A stretch of DNA of 64,000 bases from Xanthomonas cucurbitae (GCF_002939885.1 NZ_MDED01000024.1:1-64000); one strand, 5' to 3'; counted from the stretch's first letter, positions 1 to 9,813 are shown. The notes: a model not told the origin generated them from the letters alone. Numbers and translations are program-made.

Positions 1-1
1 C

Positions 2-91
2 CAGTACAACAAGGACCCCAAGCCGTTGAAGTGGACGTTCGCCGATCCCACTCGGCGCATTACAGCCGATTTCTCGGATTCAGTGGACTAG
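2..91 (+). CDS. C-terminal end of an IS630-like transposase (5' part outside window)
   Basis: The window opens inside a reading frame that gives 29 residues and then TAG. It includes YNKDPKPLKWTF, which resembles the YN-x-(K/A)-P-(F/L)-x-W-T ending of DDE transposases of the IS630 family. The catalytic core lies before the window, so completeness cannot be judged. The element's right end should fall in the short space before the minus-strand Rrf2 gene stops at 126. I could not identify the terminal inverted repeat with one end only. Confidence 0.6.
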   Translation, partial: QYNKDPKPLKWTFADPTRRITADFSDSVD

Positions 92-125
92 GGTGTGCTG
101 CGCCCCAGGCCAAAAGCGTGCTGGG

Positions 126-614
126 TCAATGCGGCGGCGTGCGGCGGCGCTTGGCTGTGGTCTTTGCCGGCTTGCCCGGCGTTGCCGCGCCGGCGCTGCA
201 TAAGGCATCGAACTCGCTGGCCAGGGCGGCCAGTGTCACCGACCCCAGGCGATGCAGCAGCCGCGCTTCGGCATCGGCCAGCGCATCGGCGATCGCCGCG
301 TTCACCACGCGCTCCACTCGGCACTGCGGGTTGGACTGGTCGGCGCCGATCGCAAACAGATGCGGGCCGCCGACTGCGCGATGCACATCCAGCAGCGTCA
401 CCTGCGCCAGATCGCAGGCAATCTGCCAGCCACCGTTGTGGCCCTTGCTCGATTGCACATAACCGGCACTGCGCAGCCCGGCCATGGTTCGGCGCACCAC
501 CACCGCATTGGTCGACAACATGCCGGCGATCTGCTCGGAGGTCATCGGCTGCGCGCTTCTGGCCATGTGCAGCAGCACATGCAACATGCGGGAGAGGCGG
601 CTATCGGTGCGCAT
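126..614 (-). CDS. Rrf2-family transcriptional regulator
   Basis: The 162-residue protein starts MRTDSRLSRMLHVLLHMA and has the Rrf2 winged helix: SEQIAGMLSTNAVVVRRTM for helix-turn-helix, then a wing ending in GHNGGWQ. The residues L-x-DVHRAVGGPHLF match the family's dimerisation region. The three-cysteine cluster of IscR/NsrR Fe-S sensors is absent: one cysteine lies in NPQCRVE and a second near the C-terminus. It is therefore closer to the YwnA-like Rrf2 group than to a cluster-binding sensor. The tail is basic (AKRRRTPPH) and ends close to the IS element, so the C-terminus may have been altered by that insertion (inference). The target is unknown. The diguanylate cyclase gene lies just upstream on the same strand. 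Confidence 0.85.
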   Translation of the reverse strand: MRTDSRLSRMLHVLLHMARSAQPMTSEQIAGMLSTNAVVVRRTMAGLRSAGYVQSSKGHNGGWQIACDLAQVTLLDVHRAVGGPHLFAIGADQSNPQCRVERVVNAAIADALADAEARLLHRLGSVTLAALASEFDALCSAGAATPGKPAKTTAKRRRTPPH

Positions 615-721
615 GCGGTCCTGGGGTGTTCGGCTGGTTCACGGCAACGACCTGCTGTCGTCACTGCACGATTGTGCCGCAGCACCACGGCATTGTCGCA
701 ACACGGCGGTGCGCCGCAGGC

Positions 722-2611
722 TCAGCACACCGCCCATTGATCGCGCCCGGCGGTCTTGGCGGCATACAGTGCCAGATCGGCCTGGCCGAGCAGCAGGTCC
801 AGCTCGGTCGTGGTGCCCGCCGTCGCCATTGCCACATTGACGGCACCCATCGAGAACCGTACCGACTGGCTTTTGGGCAGGCCCGGGATCTGGATCGCGG
901 CCACGACATCGCGCAGGCGTGCGAACACCGCCGGCAATTCGTCCGGGCTGCAGCCCGGCAGCACCAGCAGGAATTCTTCCCCGCCCAATCGACCCAGCCG
1001 CTCCTGTGCACGCAGCGCCCGTCGGGAGGCGCTGGCCAGCGCCTTGAGCACGGCATCGCCGCTGGCATGGCCGTGCACGTCGTTGATGCGCTTGAAGTGG
1101 TCCAGGTCGATCAGGGCCAGCATGCACGGCGTGCGGGCGCGCACGGCATGATCGATCTGCTGCTGCGCTCTGGCGCGGATGGCGCGGCGGTTGGGCAGGC
1201 CGGTGAGTTCGTCGCGCATCGCCAGCCGCGACAACTGGCGGCGGTGCCGCGCACCGAATGCCAGGACCACCAGTGCGGCGAGCAGCAGCAGGCAGGTAGC
1301 ACACAGGGCGATCCACAAGGTGCGCTGGCCAGCTTCGCGCGCCTGCAGTGCCAGCTGCGCGGTCTCGCTGCGGCGGCGCAGTTCGGCGGTTTCCACGCTG
1401 CGACGCGCATCGTCGTAGCGTGCCTGCAAGCGCAGCATCACCGTGTCGCGCTGATGGCTCAGGCTCTGCGCGCGAAGCGCATTGGCGCGTTGCAGCTCCT
1501 GATACGCCTCGGCATGCCGCCCTTCGGCGGCCAGTGCCTGCGCAATGGCATCGACCAGCTCCACGCGGCCGGACACGGCGAGCGTCGTCTTGTCCGCGCC
1601 GCGCGCGGCGGTAATCGCATCGCGCAGGCCGTCGGCCTTCAAGGCGGTCAGCGCCCGCAGCAACACCGCATGGCAGGCCGCCACCCGGCCCACGTTGCCC
1701 TGCGCCTGCATCTGCGGCAAGGCCTCACGCGCCATCGCCAGGGCGGCACCGGCATCGCCGGTCTGGATGAGCGCTTCGCTGGCGCTGGTCAATGCGGCGG
1801 CGACCCCGGCCTGATCGTCCAACTCGCGGCTGAGGGCCAGCGCGCGCCGGAAATGCAGCAACGCGACTGCCGGCTGCCGCTCTGCCAGCGAGGTGCCGTA
1901 TTCGTATTCGATCAGGCTGCGCTGGAAGCGCGAAGGATGCCCGTGCAGGCGCGTCAGGGCGCGCTGCAGGTAGTCCTGTGCATCGTTGACGTCGGCCACC
2001 CGGCCAGAGACGCGGCTGGCCAGCGCGCCCAACTGGGTCAACGCGTCCAGTTCCAACGCCAGCACCTGTTCGCGCACGGCGCATTGGTAGCTGGCCTGCG
2101 CTGCATTCCAGGCTTCATCGCTGCTACCGGAGGCGAGCATGCTCCACATGTCGACCGTTTCGATCTCGCACAGCAGATCGCTGCGCCCCATCGCGCGCGC
2201 CTGCCGGCGCAAGGCATCGAGCCGGCCCACCATGTCGCGATTGGGATTGTCGCGCACATCGCTGAGCGCCTGCACGATCTCCAACCACAGTTGCGCCTGC
2301 GCGGCGTTGCCGTGCAAATGCGCGCGCAGGCCGCGGGCACGGGCCAGCGCCGCCTGCCGGCCAGCATTGTCCTCCAGCGAGATCAGCACCCGCGCCTGTG
2401 CCAGCAGCGCCCAGAACTGCGCATCGCGATTGCCATCGCGATCGGCCTGGTGCAGCACTTGCCGTGACAGCCCCAGCGCCGCCACCGGATCGTCGAGCGC
2501 GGCCAGTTCGATGGTCTTCCAGGGTTGTGGCTGCGCCCAGGCCACCATGCCGTGCAGCAGCAACACCGCGCCGGCGAGCAACCGCCAGCTGCCCTGCACC
2601 CACCCCCTCAC
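722..2611 (-). CDS. Secreted/membrane TPR-containing diguanylate cyclase (GGDEF)
   Basis: The protein makes cyclic di-GMP from two GTP. I place the start at a GTG giving a signal peptide (GSWRLLAGAVLLLHGMVAWA then QPQPW). The frame stays open to an ATG at 2788, but those 59 extra residues look non-coding. About 400 residues of TPR-like helices form a periplasmic sensor region. A coiled stretch and one membrane helix (LWIALCATCLLLLAALVVLAF) follow, then a C-terminal GGDEF domain with DELTGLPNRRA and an intact GGEEF active site. The position of the inhibitory RxxD site holds RAQE, so product inhibition by c-di-GMP may be weak. There is no EAL domain. The ligand sensed is unknown. Confidence 0.85.
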   Translation of the reverse strand: MRGWVQGSWRLLAGAVLLLHGMVAWAQPQPWKTIELAALDDPVAALGLSRQVLHQADRDGNRDAQFWALLAQARVLISLEDNAGRQAALARARGLRAHLHGNAAQAQLWLEIVQALSDVRDNPNRDMVGRLDALRRQARAMGRSDLLCEIETVDMWSMLASGSSDEAWNAAQASYQCAVREQVLALELDALTQLGALASRVSGRVADVNDAQDYLQRALTRLHGHPSRFQRSLIEYEYGTSLAERQPAVALLHFRRALALSRELDDQAGVAAALTSASEALIQTGDAGAALAMAREALPQMQAQGNVGRVAACHAVLLRALTALKADGLRDAITAARGADKTTLAVSGRVELVDAIAQALAAEGRHAEAYQELQRANALRAQSLSHQRDTVMLRLQARYDDARRSVETAELRRRSETAQLALQAREAGQRTLWIALCATCLLLLAALVVLAFGARHRRQLSRLAMRDELTGLPNRRAIRARAQQQIDHAVRARTPCMLALIDLDHFKRINDVHGHASGDAVLKALASASRRALRAQERLGRLGGEEFLLVLPGCSPDELPAVFARLRDVVAAIQIPGLPKSQSVRFSMGAVNVAMATAGTTTELDLLLGQADLALYAAKTAGRDQWAVC

Positions 2612-3007
2612 CTGCGCAACCGCGCGCACCGCAGACGCATCGGCGTCGCGCGCATGCGTGCGGACCGGCAGCAGCTGGCGGTTTGCTGGCGCATTGCGGG
2701 CACTCCCTGGGTCGGACAGCGGTGATTCCGGCAAGGCCCACAGCACGGCGCTGCGACCTCGATGGCGAATGATTGCAATGATGGCCATCGGTCACGCCAG
2801 ATCGTGTGAGCGCCCCGCAGCGTATGAGCGCCGCGCAGATGGACGGGGCCGTTATCGGCCTGATCGCGCCGATCTTGAATGGAGCAAACGGCGATCGTCC
2901 TGCTCGCTGTGCCACGGCCGTGCGCGTGCGTCGACCGGCAGGCAGGCACACGGTGGCGGCGTAGACTGCCTCCCGGCGACTGTCGCCTGAAACAGGCTGA
3001 AAACGCC

Positions 3008-4099
3008 GTGATACCGCTCCCGTTCCGCTTGCTCGCCCTGGCTGCCGCCGCCGCGCTGTGTGCCTGCGCCAGCCAGGCCCCACGCGGGCCGCAACGCTCA
3101 CCCGCGGCAGCCAAGGCCGACATCGCGCGGCGCCTGCCGGCCACGCTCCAGGACCGCAGCGGCTGGGCCGAGGCGGTCTACGTGGCGCTGACCTCGCAAG
3201 GGCTGGAGACCAGCGCCGTGCACATTTGCGCCGTGCTGGCGGTGACCGAGCAGGAGTCGAGCTACCAGGCCAACCCGGTGGTGCCCAACCTGGGCCGGAT
3301 CGCGCGTGCGGAAATCGATCGCCGCGCCGGCGCGCACCATGTCCCTGCCTTCATGGTGGATGCGGCGCTGCGCATCGCCTCGCCGGACGGCCGCAGCTAC
3401 GCCACCCGCATCGCTGCCGCACGCACCGAGCAGGACCTGAGCCGCCTCTTCGAAGACTTCACCGGCAGCGTGCCACTGGGCGCGCGCCTGTTCGACGGCT
3501 TCAATCCGGTCCACACCGCCGGGCCGATGCAGGTGAGCATCGCATTCGCACAACAGCATGCCGAGCGTTATCCGTACCCGATCGACGGCGCGATCCGCCA
3601 GGAGGTGTTCAGCCGCCGCGGCGGACTGTGGTTCGGCACCCTGCACCTGCTGGGCTACCCGACCAGCGACGGCGCCTTGCTCTACCGGTTTGCCGACTTC
3701 AACGCCGGCTGGTATGCCAGCCGCAATGCCGCCTTCCAGGCCGCGCTGAGCAAGGCCAGCGGCATCGCGCTGGCCCTGGATGGCGACCTGCTGGTTCCCG
3801 GTGCCGGCCTGGAGGCGCCAGGCGCCACCGAGCGCGCCGTGCGTGCCCTGGGCAGCCAGCTGGCCTTGAGCGATCGCCAGATCCGCCGCGCGCTGGAGGC
3901 CGGCACCACCCTGGAGTTCGAACAGACCGCCCTGTACCGGCAGGTGTTCGCACTGGCCCAGCGCGACGCCGGGCAAGCGTTGCCGCGTGCGGTCCTGCCC
4001 GGCATCACCCTGGACAGCCCCAAGATCACCCGCCGCCTCACCACCGCGTGGTTTGCGCAACGGGTGGATGCACGCTGGAAACGCTGCATGAGCCGGTAG
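3008..4099 (+). CDS. DUF1615-family lipoprotein
   Basis: The 363-residue product begins at GTG with an export signal (PFRLLALAAAAALCAC followed by A) whose end resembles a lipobox, so outer-membrane or periplasmic anchoring is likely. The body matches the DUF1615 family of unknown function: VTEQESSYQANPVVPNLG, FNPVHTAGPMQVS and FADFNAGWYASRNAAFQ. The first two blocks recall lysozyme-like or SLT folds, where a glutamate in a TEQES setting would be catalytic; this is inference. It is transcribed away from the diguanylate cyclase gene. An upstream ATG at 2879 would add a 43-residue cysteine- and arginine-rich leader and was rejected in favour of the signal peptide. Confidence 0.8.
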   Translation: MIPLPFRLLALAAAAALCACASQAPRGPQRSPAAAKADIARRLPATLQDRSGWAEAVYVALTSQGLETSAVHICAVLAVTEQESSYQANPVVPNLGRIARAEIDRRAGAHHVPAFMVDAALRIASPDGRSYATRIAAARTEQDLSRLFEDFTGSVPLGARLFDGFNPVHTAGPMQVSIAFAQQHAERYPYPIDGAIRQEVFSRRGGLWFGTLHLLGYPTSDGALLYRFADFNAGWYASRNAAFQAALSKASGIALALDGDLLVPGAGLEAPGATERAVRALGSQLALSDRQIRRALEAGTTLEFEQTALYRQVFALAQRDAGQALPRAVLPGITLDSPKITRRLTTAWFAQRVDARWKRCMSR

Positions 4100-4372
4100 C
4101 CGGCGGCGGCGCAGGCGCCGACGATGGCGGGCGAACCGGCCTCCATGGTGGCGCACCCTGCGACAGCGGCAGGTCAGCACCGCCACCAACCGCTTACGTC
4201 GCCACGGCCTGCGCGCGGCATGCACCGGCTCCACCAGCCCGCGCGCGGCGCATTGGCGATGGCGTGGCTGCGCACACGAGGTCTGGCGCAGGCAGACCAC
4301 GATGGCGACAGGTAGCATCGGGTCTTCGCGCGGCCGGTGGCTGCGCGCTCCCTTCGTGCCGGAGACTCCACC

Positions 4373-6697
4373 ATGCCCACCCCGTTGCCGATGCGGCACC
4401 TGTTTGCTGCCATCGCCCTGATCGCCGTGCCCTGCATCGCCGGCGCGCAGACACCTCGCGTGAGCGAGGCCGACTACGCGCGTGCCGAACGCCTGGTCAA
4501 CTATCTTGCACAGCCGCTGGTCGATCGTGTCGCTACCCGCATCGACTGGCTGGATGCCACCCATGTGGTCTATGTCGATCACGACGCCACCGGCGATCGC
4601 CTGCTGCAACTGGACACCGCCACCGGCAAGACTGCGCCGATCTTCAAACAGCCTGCGCTGGTTCGCTCGCTCAACACGCTGCTGAAGACCGGCGACAAGC
4701 CGCTCAAGGCCGACAGCTTCGCACCAGCAGTCAAACGCACCGCCGATGGCCGCTACCGCCTCAGCGTGCGCGGCACGGCGGTGGTCTGCGACACGCGGGC
4801 GCGCTGCAGCAAGCTGTATGCGAAAGACAATCCGGAACCGGGTGTGCTGTCGCCGGACAAACGCAGCGAAGCATTCATCCGCAACTGGAACCTGTGGGTG
4901 CGCGATCTGGCCAGCGGCAGCGAGACCCAGCTCACCCGCGATGGCGTGGAAAACTTCGGCTACGCCACCGACAACGCCGGCTGGCAGCACACCGACAACG
5001 CCATCGTTGCGTGGTCGCCGGATTCGCAGAAGATCGCCACTTTCCAGCAGGACCAGCGCAAGACCGGCGACATGTACCTGGTCAGCACCAAGCTGGGGCA
5101 CCCCGAGTTGCAGTCCTGGAAGTACCCGCTGGCCGGCGACAAGGACGTGACCATGATCGAACGCGTCATCGTCGATGTGCCCACGCGCAATGTGCTGCGC
5201 CTGCAACTGCCACCGGATCAGCACCGCTCCACCTTGTGCGACGACGTGAGCTGCTCGCCGGGCCTGTGGGACGATGTGAAATGGGCGCCGGACGGCAAGA
5301 CGCTGGCCTTTGCCTCCACCTCGCGCTTCCACAAGCAGACCTGGCTGCGCATCGCCGATGTCGCCACCGGGCAGGTACGCACCGCGTTTGAGGAAACCGC
5401 CAAGACCTACTACGAAAGCGGCCAGGTCGCCGCCAACTGGGCCTATCTGCCCGGCAGCAACGAGGCGGTGTGGTTCTCCGAGCGCAGCGACTGGGGCCAG
5501 CTGTATCTGTACGACCTGGCCACCGGCAAGCCCAAGCATGCCATCACCACCGGCGAAGGCAACGTCACCGAGCTGCTGCGCGTGGACCCGGTGAGCCGCA
5601 CCGCGTGGTTCATGGCGGTGGGCCGCTCTGCGGGCGTGGACCCGTACTACCAGCAGCTGTGGAAAGTGAGCCTGGATGGCGGCGCGCCGGCGCTGCTGAC
5701 GCCGGAGGTGGCCGACCACAGCGTGGTGCTGTCACCCGATAGCGCGCGTTTTGTGGACACCTATTCCACCTCGGTTGTCCCGCCGGTCACGCAGCTGCGC
5801 GATGCCAGTGACGGACGCACGCTCAGCACGATTGCCACGGCCGACATCAGCCGCCTCAAGGCCGCCGGCTGGGTGCCGCCGGAGCCGATCACGGTCACCG
5901 CGCGCGATGGCAAGACCACGCTGTACGGGCTGATGTTCAAGCCGAGCAACTTCGACCCCGCACGCAAGTATCCGGTGATCGACTATGTCTACCCCGGCCC
6001 GCAGACCGGCTCGGTGCGCGGGCGCAGCTTCCTGGCCGGCCACGGCGACAACCAATCGTTGGCCGAGCTGGGCTTCATCGTGATCGCCATCGACGGCATG
6101 GGCACCCCATGGCGCTCCAAGACCTTCCACGACACCTGGTACGCCAACATGGGCGACAACACGCTGCCCGACCAGGTGGCGGCGGTGAAGGAACTCGGCC
6201 AGCGTTATCCATGGTTCGACACCAGCCGCGTCGGTATCTGGGGCCATTCGGGCGGCGGCAACGCCTCCACCGCCGCGATGCTGCGCTACCCCGAGGTGTT
6301 CAAGGTGGCCTGGTCGGAAAGCGGCAACCACGACAACCGCGGCTACGAGGACGACTGGGCCGAGAAGTATCACGGCGAACACATCGTCAATAAGGACGGC
6401 AGCTCCAACTACGACGACCAGGCCAATGCCACCCACGCCAGCAAGCTCAAGGGCCGGTTGATGCTGGTGCACGGCACGCTGGACGACAACGTGCCGCCCT
6501 ACCTCACCCTGCTGGTGGCCGATGCGCTCATCAAGGCCAACAAGGATTTCGACATGCTGATGCTGCCCAACGCCAAGCATGGCTATGGCGAGCTCACACC
6601 CTACGTCACCCGCCGCCGCTGGGACTACTTCGTGCAACATCTGCTCGGCGCCACTCCGCCGACGCAGTACCAGATGAAGCCGATGCCGGACAGGTAG
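4373..6697 (+). CDS. Dipeptidyl peptidase IV-like S9 serine peptidase
   Basis: This secreted exopeptidase likely releases N-terminal dipeptides (X-Pro or X-Ala) from periplasmic peptides. The 774 residues start with a signal peptide (RHLFAAIALIAVPCIAGAQ). An eight-bladed beta-propeller of the DPP IV N-terminal type follows (SDWGQLYLYDLATGKP). The C-terminal alpha/beta hydrolase carries the nucleophile in GIWGHSGGGN, the aspartate in GTLDDNVPPY and the histidine in NAKHGYGE. GGAG eight bases before the ATG decides the start. No partner gene is adjacent, and the next S9 gene is convergent. Length and domain order fit the family. Confidence 0.9.
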   Translation: MPTPLPMRHLFAAIALIAVPCIAGAQTPRVSEADYARAERLVNYLAQPLVDRVATRIDWLDATHVVYVDHDATGDRLLQLDTATGKTAPIFKQPALVRSLNTLLKTGDKPLKADSFAPAVKRTADGRYRLSVRGTAVVCDTRARCSKLYAKDNPEPGVLSPDKRSEAFIRNWNLWVRDLASGSETQLTRDGVENFGYATDNAGWQHTDNAIVAWSPDSQKIATFQQDQRKTGDMYLVSTKLGHPELQSWKYPLAGDKDVTMIERVIVDVPTRNVLRLQLPPDQHRSTLCDDVSCSPGLWDDVKWAPDGKTLAFASTSRFHKQTWLRIADVATGQVRTAFEETAKTYYESGQVAANWAYLPGSNEAVWFSERSDWGQLYLYDLATGKPKHAITTGEGNVTELLRVDPVSRTAWFMAVGRSAGVDPYYQQLWKVSLDGGAPALLTPEVADHSVVLSPDSARFVDTYSTSVVPPVTQLRDASDGRTLSTIATADISRLKAAGWVPPEPITVTARDGKTTLYGLMFKPSNFDPARKYPVIDYVYPGPQTGSVRGRSFLAGHGDNQSLAELGFIVIAIDGMGTPWRSKTFHDTWYANMGDNTLPDQVAAVKELGQRYPWFDTSRVGIWGHSGGGNASTAAMLRYPEVFKVAWSESGNHDNRGYEDDWAEKYHGEHIVNKDGSSNYDDQANATHASKLKGRLMLVHGTLDDNVPPYLTLLVADALIKANKDFDMLMLPNAKHGYGELTPYVTRRRWDYFVQHLLGATPPTQYQMKPMPDR

Positions 6698-6924
6698 GTA
6701 AGCGCGGCTGACAGCACGTAGCGAGCGCGCGTCAGGGAGGTATGGACGGCGTGCCCAGAACCGGAGTGTACGCAGGGGACATGCCGATTCCGCGCACCGG
6801 CCATGCCCATCTAGCGGCTACGCAGTCGTTTTGCCAGCCACTCCTGTTCAACAGCACAGGCAGCGGCAGATAGCGCTGACCACGGTCGGTCTCGATCCAG
6901 AAACCGACCTGATGAACAAGTGCA

Positions 6925-8886
6925 TCACTTCGCCGTACTGCCGCCAAGCTGCTTGCTCAGGAACGCCAGCAACCGCGTGTAGTACTCCCGACGATGCGCC
7001 TCGGTGTAGAAGCCATGGCCTTCGTTGGCGAAGTACAGCGATTCCACCGGCACGCCGGCGCCCTTCAAGGCGCGTTCCATCGCCTTGGTGTGCTCGATCG
7101 GCGCGCGCTCGTCCTTGCCGCCGGCCGCCAGGAACACCGGCACCTTGATCTGCCGTGCCAGCGTCACCGGCGAGCGTGCCGCCAGGGTGTCGCGCGCGCC
7201 CAACCAATCCACGGTCCAGTTCTTGGCCCAGCGTGCGTAACGGGCGGTATCGCGCGCCATCATGTCCAGGTCGTACACACCCACATAGCCCGCGGCGCAG
7301 CGGTACAGCGCCGGCTCCTTGGCCACGCCCATCAGTGCCGCGTAACCGCCATAACTGGCTCCGTAGAGGCAGATGCGCTGCGCATCGGCAATGCCTTCGG
7401 CGATCGCCCACCGCGTGGCATCGGTGACATCGTCCTGCATGCGCCCGCCCCACTCCTTGGCGCCAGCCTGGGTAAACGCATCCCCGTAGTTGGCCGAGCC
7501 ACGGTAGTTGACGCGCAGCACCGCGTAGCCGGCTGCCGCCAGCAACTGGGTCTCGTCGTCGAACGCCCACTTGTCAAACACGCCAAACGGGCCGCCGTGC
7601 GGCATCACGATCAGTGGCAGCGGCTTGCCGGCAGCGGCGTGCAGGGGCTGGGTCAGGTAGCCGTGCAATACCAGGCCATCGCGCGCCTTGAAGCTCACCT
7701 GCCTGCTCGGCGGCACCGTATCGGGCGGGAACCATTCGCGGCTGCTGAACACCCGGTCGGCCTTCTTGCTCACCGTGTCGAACAGGTAATAGTCGCCGTT
7801 GTTGCGATCGCTCCACACATAGACCAGGGCCAGGCGGCGGTCGCTGGTGGCCGAGGTGATGTAGATCGCATTGCCGTCGAAGGCCTTCTCCAGGCTGCGG
7901 TACAACCGCGCAGTAGGCGATGTCTCGTCGAAGAACCGGTTCCGCACCCGATCGCTCATGTAGGACGCACCGATCGGCGTGGTGCCATCCAGGTCGCGCA
8001 GGATGCGGTACGGGTCGACGGTGTCGTCGCGTAGCAACGGCGTGGACTTGTCGGTTGCCGGATCCCAGGCCACCAGCGCATCCGGGCCGCTGGCCTGCTC
8101 CACCTGCAGATAGGCCAGCGTGCCATCGGCGGAAAAACCCAATGGATACTCGCGGTGCTGACTACTGGCCGAGTCGTTGATCAGCCGCCACGGTGCAGCA
8201 TCGTTGTCGCGGTAATACAGCTTGCTGACGTTGCTGATGTCCAACCCCCGGGCGAAGCGGATCCGCCCCTGCTGATCGGTCGCAAAACTCGCCCGCCGCA
8301 CCGGCGAGGTGGCCACGGTACTGCGCCGGCCGGTCTGGATATCCAGCTTGTCGATGCGGATGCTCGGGTCGCCCACGAAGGGAACCGTGGACACCAGGAT
8401 GGTGCGCGGGTCGTCGCGCAAGGTGTCCAGCATGAAGGTGGCCGGGTCCAGATCCATCTTCAGCTGCGCACCGTTGATGTCGGGATTGGTGCCATAGGGG
8501 CTGGCCAGCAGCCGGCTGTTCTTGCCATCGGCATCGATGGCGTGCAGCTGGCCGATCGCCACCGGCTCGTCGCGCGAGCCCAGCCGCTGCGCCATCGACA
8601 CCACCATGCGCTCGTCGCTGGCCCACCAGAAATCGTCCACCACGCTGTCGGCGCCGCCGGTGATCTTCGCAGTGGCTACCTTGTCCTGCCGGCGCACGAT
8701 GCCCAGCACGGTGCGGTCTTCCAGCGGCATGGTCAGCGCGAAATACGCGCCCGACGGCGAAATCTTGATGCGTTCGAACTGGTCCCGCTTGAGGTACGGC
8801 GCCAGCTCTACCGCTTCCTGCGCCTGTCCCGGCATCGCCGCGACCAACGCAAGCACACACCCCACCACCCGCATCCAATAACGCAT
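6925..8886 (-). CDS. S9 family prolyl oligopeptidase / acylaminoacyl-peptidase-like hydrolase
   Basis: The 653-residue protein starts with a signal peptide (MRVVGCVLALVAAMPGQAQ), a propeller-like N-terminal half, and a C-terminal peptidase S9 domain. The triad is visible: serine in LYGASYGGYAAL, aspartate in AAGGKDERAP, and histidine in NEGHGFY. This subtype (GASYGGYA with GKDERxP) is usual for S9C-like acylaminoacyl or dipeptidyl peptidases, so the exact specificity is open. The start follows an AGGGGG motif; a frame extending to 9081 would bury the signal sequence. It is convergent with the DPP IV-like gene and divergent from marR. Both S9 enzymes likely act in the periplasm on peptides. 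Confidence 0.88.
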   Translation of the reverse strand: MRYWMRVVGCVLALVAAMPGQAQEAVELAPYLKRDQFERIKISPSGAYFALTMPLEDRTVLGIVRRQDKVATAKITGGADSVVDDFWWASDERMVVSMAQRLGSRDEPVAIGQLHAIDADGKNSRLLASPYGTNPDINGAQLKMDLDPATFMLDTLRDDPRTILVSTVPFVGDPSIRIDKLDIQTGRRSTVATSPVRRASFATDQQGRIRFARGLDISNVSKLYYRDNDAAPWRLINDSASSQHREYPLGFSADGTLAYLQVEQASGPDALVAWDPATDKSTPLLRDDTVDPYRILRDLDGTTPIGASYMSDRVRNRFFDETSPTARLYRSLEKAFDGNAIYITSATSDRRLALVYVWSDRNNGDYYLFDTVSKKADRVFSSREWFPPDTVPPSRQVSFKARDGLVLHGYLTQPLHAAAGKPLPLIVMPHGGPFGVFDKWAFDDETQLLAAAGYAVLRVNYRGSANYGDAFTQAGAKEWGGRMQDDVTDATRWAIAEGIADAQRICLYGASYGGYAALMGVAKEPALYRCAAGYVGVYDLDMMARDTARYARWAKNWTVDWLGARDTLAARSPVTLARQIKVPVFLAAGGKDERAPIEHTKAMERALKGAGVPVESLYFANEGHGFYTEAHRREYYTRLLAFLSKQLGGSTAK

Positions 8887-9302
8887 ATCGCCCCCTGCGA
8901 TCTGTCCTTGAGGCCGCCATAGTGGCAAAGGCGTCGCGTGGCGTCCATGTCCTGTGCCACGCCGCGTCGGGCCAGTCGCTGCTGCAGCCACGCAGGCCGG
9001 AATGCCTGCGGTGACAGCGCGCAGCTGCGATGCACAGCCCGACCAGATGCATGCGGTGCTGTGCGGCATGTCACCGGTCAACGCTCTCGGTCAGCGCGCG
9101 GCAGCGCGCCGCTGGCCCGGCAGGCCGATCCGCCGGAACCACGGTTCCAGCGGCACCATCGCCAGCCGTGGCACCGCCGCCGGCAGACTCAGCGCCAAAG
9201 CCCAGCATGACCAACGCAGCGGCAGGGCGGCCACCGGATCGCGTCATGCCCCCAAACTTTCGGCACATGGCGTAAATACAACAGCGCTTATATATTTGCG
9301 CC
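8887..9302. promoter_or_regulatory. Divergent intergenic region with a MarR operator candidate
   Basis: This spacer lies between the S9 peptidase (minus) and marR (plus). At its right end are two 12-base half-sites, GGCGTAAATACA (9269-9280) and TATATTTGCGCC (9291-9302). They are inverted copies differing at two positions and are separated by ten bases. The right half touches the marR ATG. Such an arrangement would block both transcription and initiation, and suggests autorepression. No Shine-Dalgarno sequence is visible between it and the ATG. I see no gene in the remaining 380 bases. Confidence 0.55.
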
Positions 9303-9788
9303 ATGAGCACACTCACTCCCACACTGGGCACCCTGGTCCGGCACCTGATCGAGTTGCTGGATGGCGATCTCGAAGCGGTGTACGCGGCCTCCGGGCTCGC
9401 CTGGCGGCCGCGCTACACGCCGGTGCTGCGCGTGCTGATGCGGCTCGGCCCTGCGTCCATCAAGGTGCTGGCCCAGGAGATCGGCATCACTCACTCCGCT
9501 GCCAGCCAGACCGTTGCACAGATGGCCAAGCAGCGCCTGGTCGTCCTCAAACCCGGTGCCGATGCACGCGAACGCATCGTCGTACTCACCGCCAAGGTCC
9601 GGCGCCTGGTTCCCGCCCTGCAGCAGCAATGGGCGGCGACCAATGCGGCGGCGGCACAGCTCGATGCCGAGCTGTCCGTGCCGCTGTCGGCCGTGCTTGC
9701 CGAAGCCATCGCCGCGTTGCAGCGGCGCTCGTTCGCAACCCGCATCACCGCAGCAACTGATCCAGCCTCCCGCACTTCCGCCCCATGA
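9303..9788 (+). CDS. MarR-family transcriptional regulator
   Basis: The 161-residue protein has the MarR winged helix: RYTPVLRVLMRLGPASIKVLAQEIGITHSAASQTVAQMAKQRLVVLKPGADARERIVVLT, where the recognition helix is THSAASQTVAQM and the wing is DARERIV (this run spans residues about 37-98). It lies 25 bases before the CPBP protease gene and is probably co-transcribed with it. A near-perfect inverted repeat ends at its ATG, which suggests autoregulation. The ligand is unknown. MarR proteins beside a single membrane protein often repress that gene until a small molecule binds. Confidence 0.88.
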   Translation: MSTLTPTLGTLVRHLIELLDGDLEAVYAASGLAWRPRYTPVLRVLMRLGPASIKVLAQEIGITHSAASQTVAQMAKQRLVVLKPGADARERIVVLTAKVRRLVPALQQQWAATNAAAAQLDAELSVPLSAVLAEAIAALQRRSFATRITAATDPASRTSAP

Positions 9789-9813
9789 CCGCTGTATCCA
9801 CAAGGAGTCGCAC

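Noticed and set aside
95..2467. 790-residue plus-strand open frame
   Set aside because: It is antisense to the diguanylate cyclase gene, its composition is Arg/Ala/Gln-rich, and it has no recognisable motif; a GC-rich shadow frame.
2612..2788. N-terminal extension of the diguanylate cyclase to the ATG at 2788
   Set aside because: The added 59 residues would place the signal peptide internally; the GTG start gives a normal export signal.
3058..5391. 777-residue plus-strand open frame
   Set aside because: It crosses the end of the DUF1615 gene and the start of the DPP IV-like gene in another frame and is arginine-rich; both real genes have clear motifs.
3098..5719. 873-residue minus-strand open frame
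   Set aside because: Antisense shadow of the same two genes with no domain.
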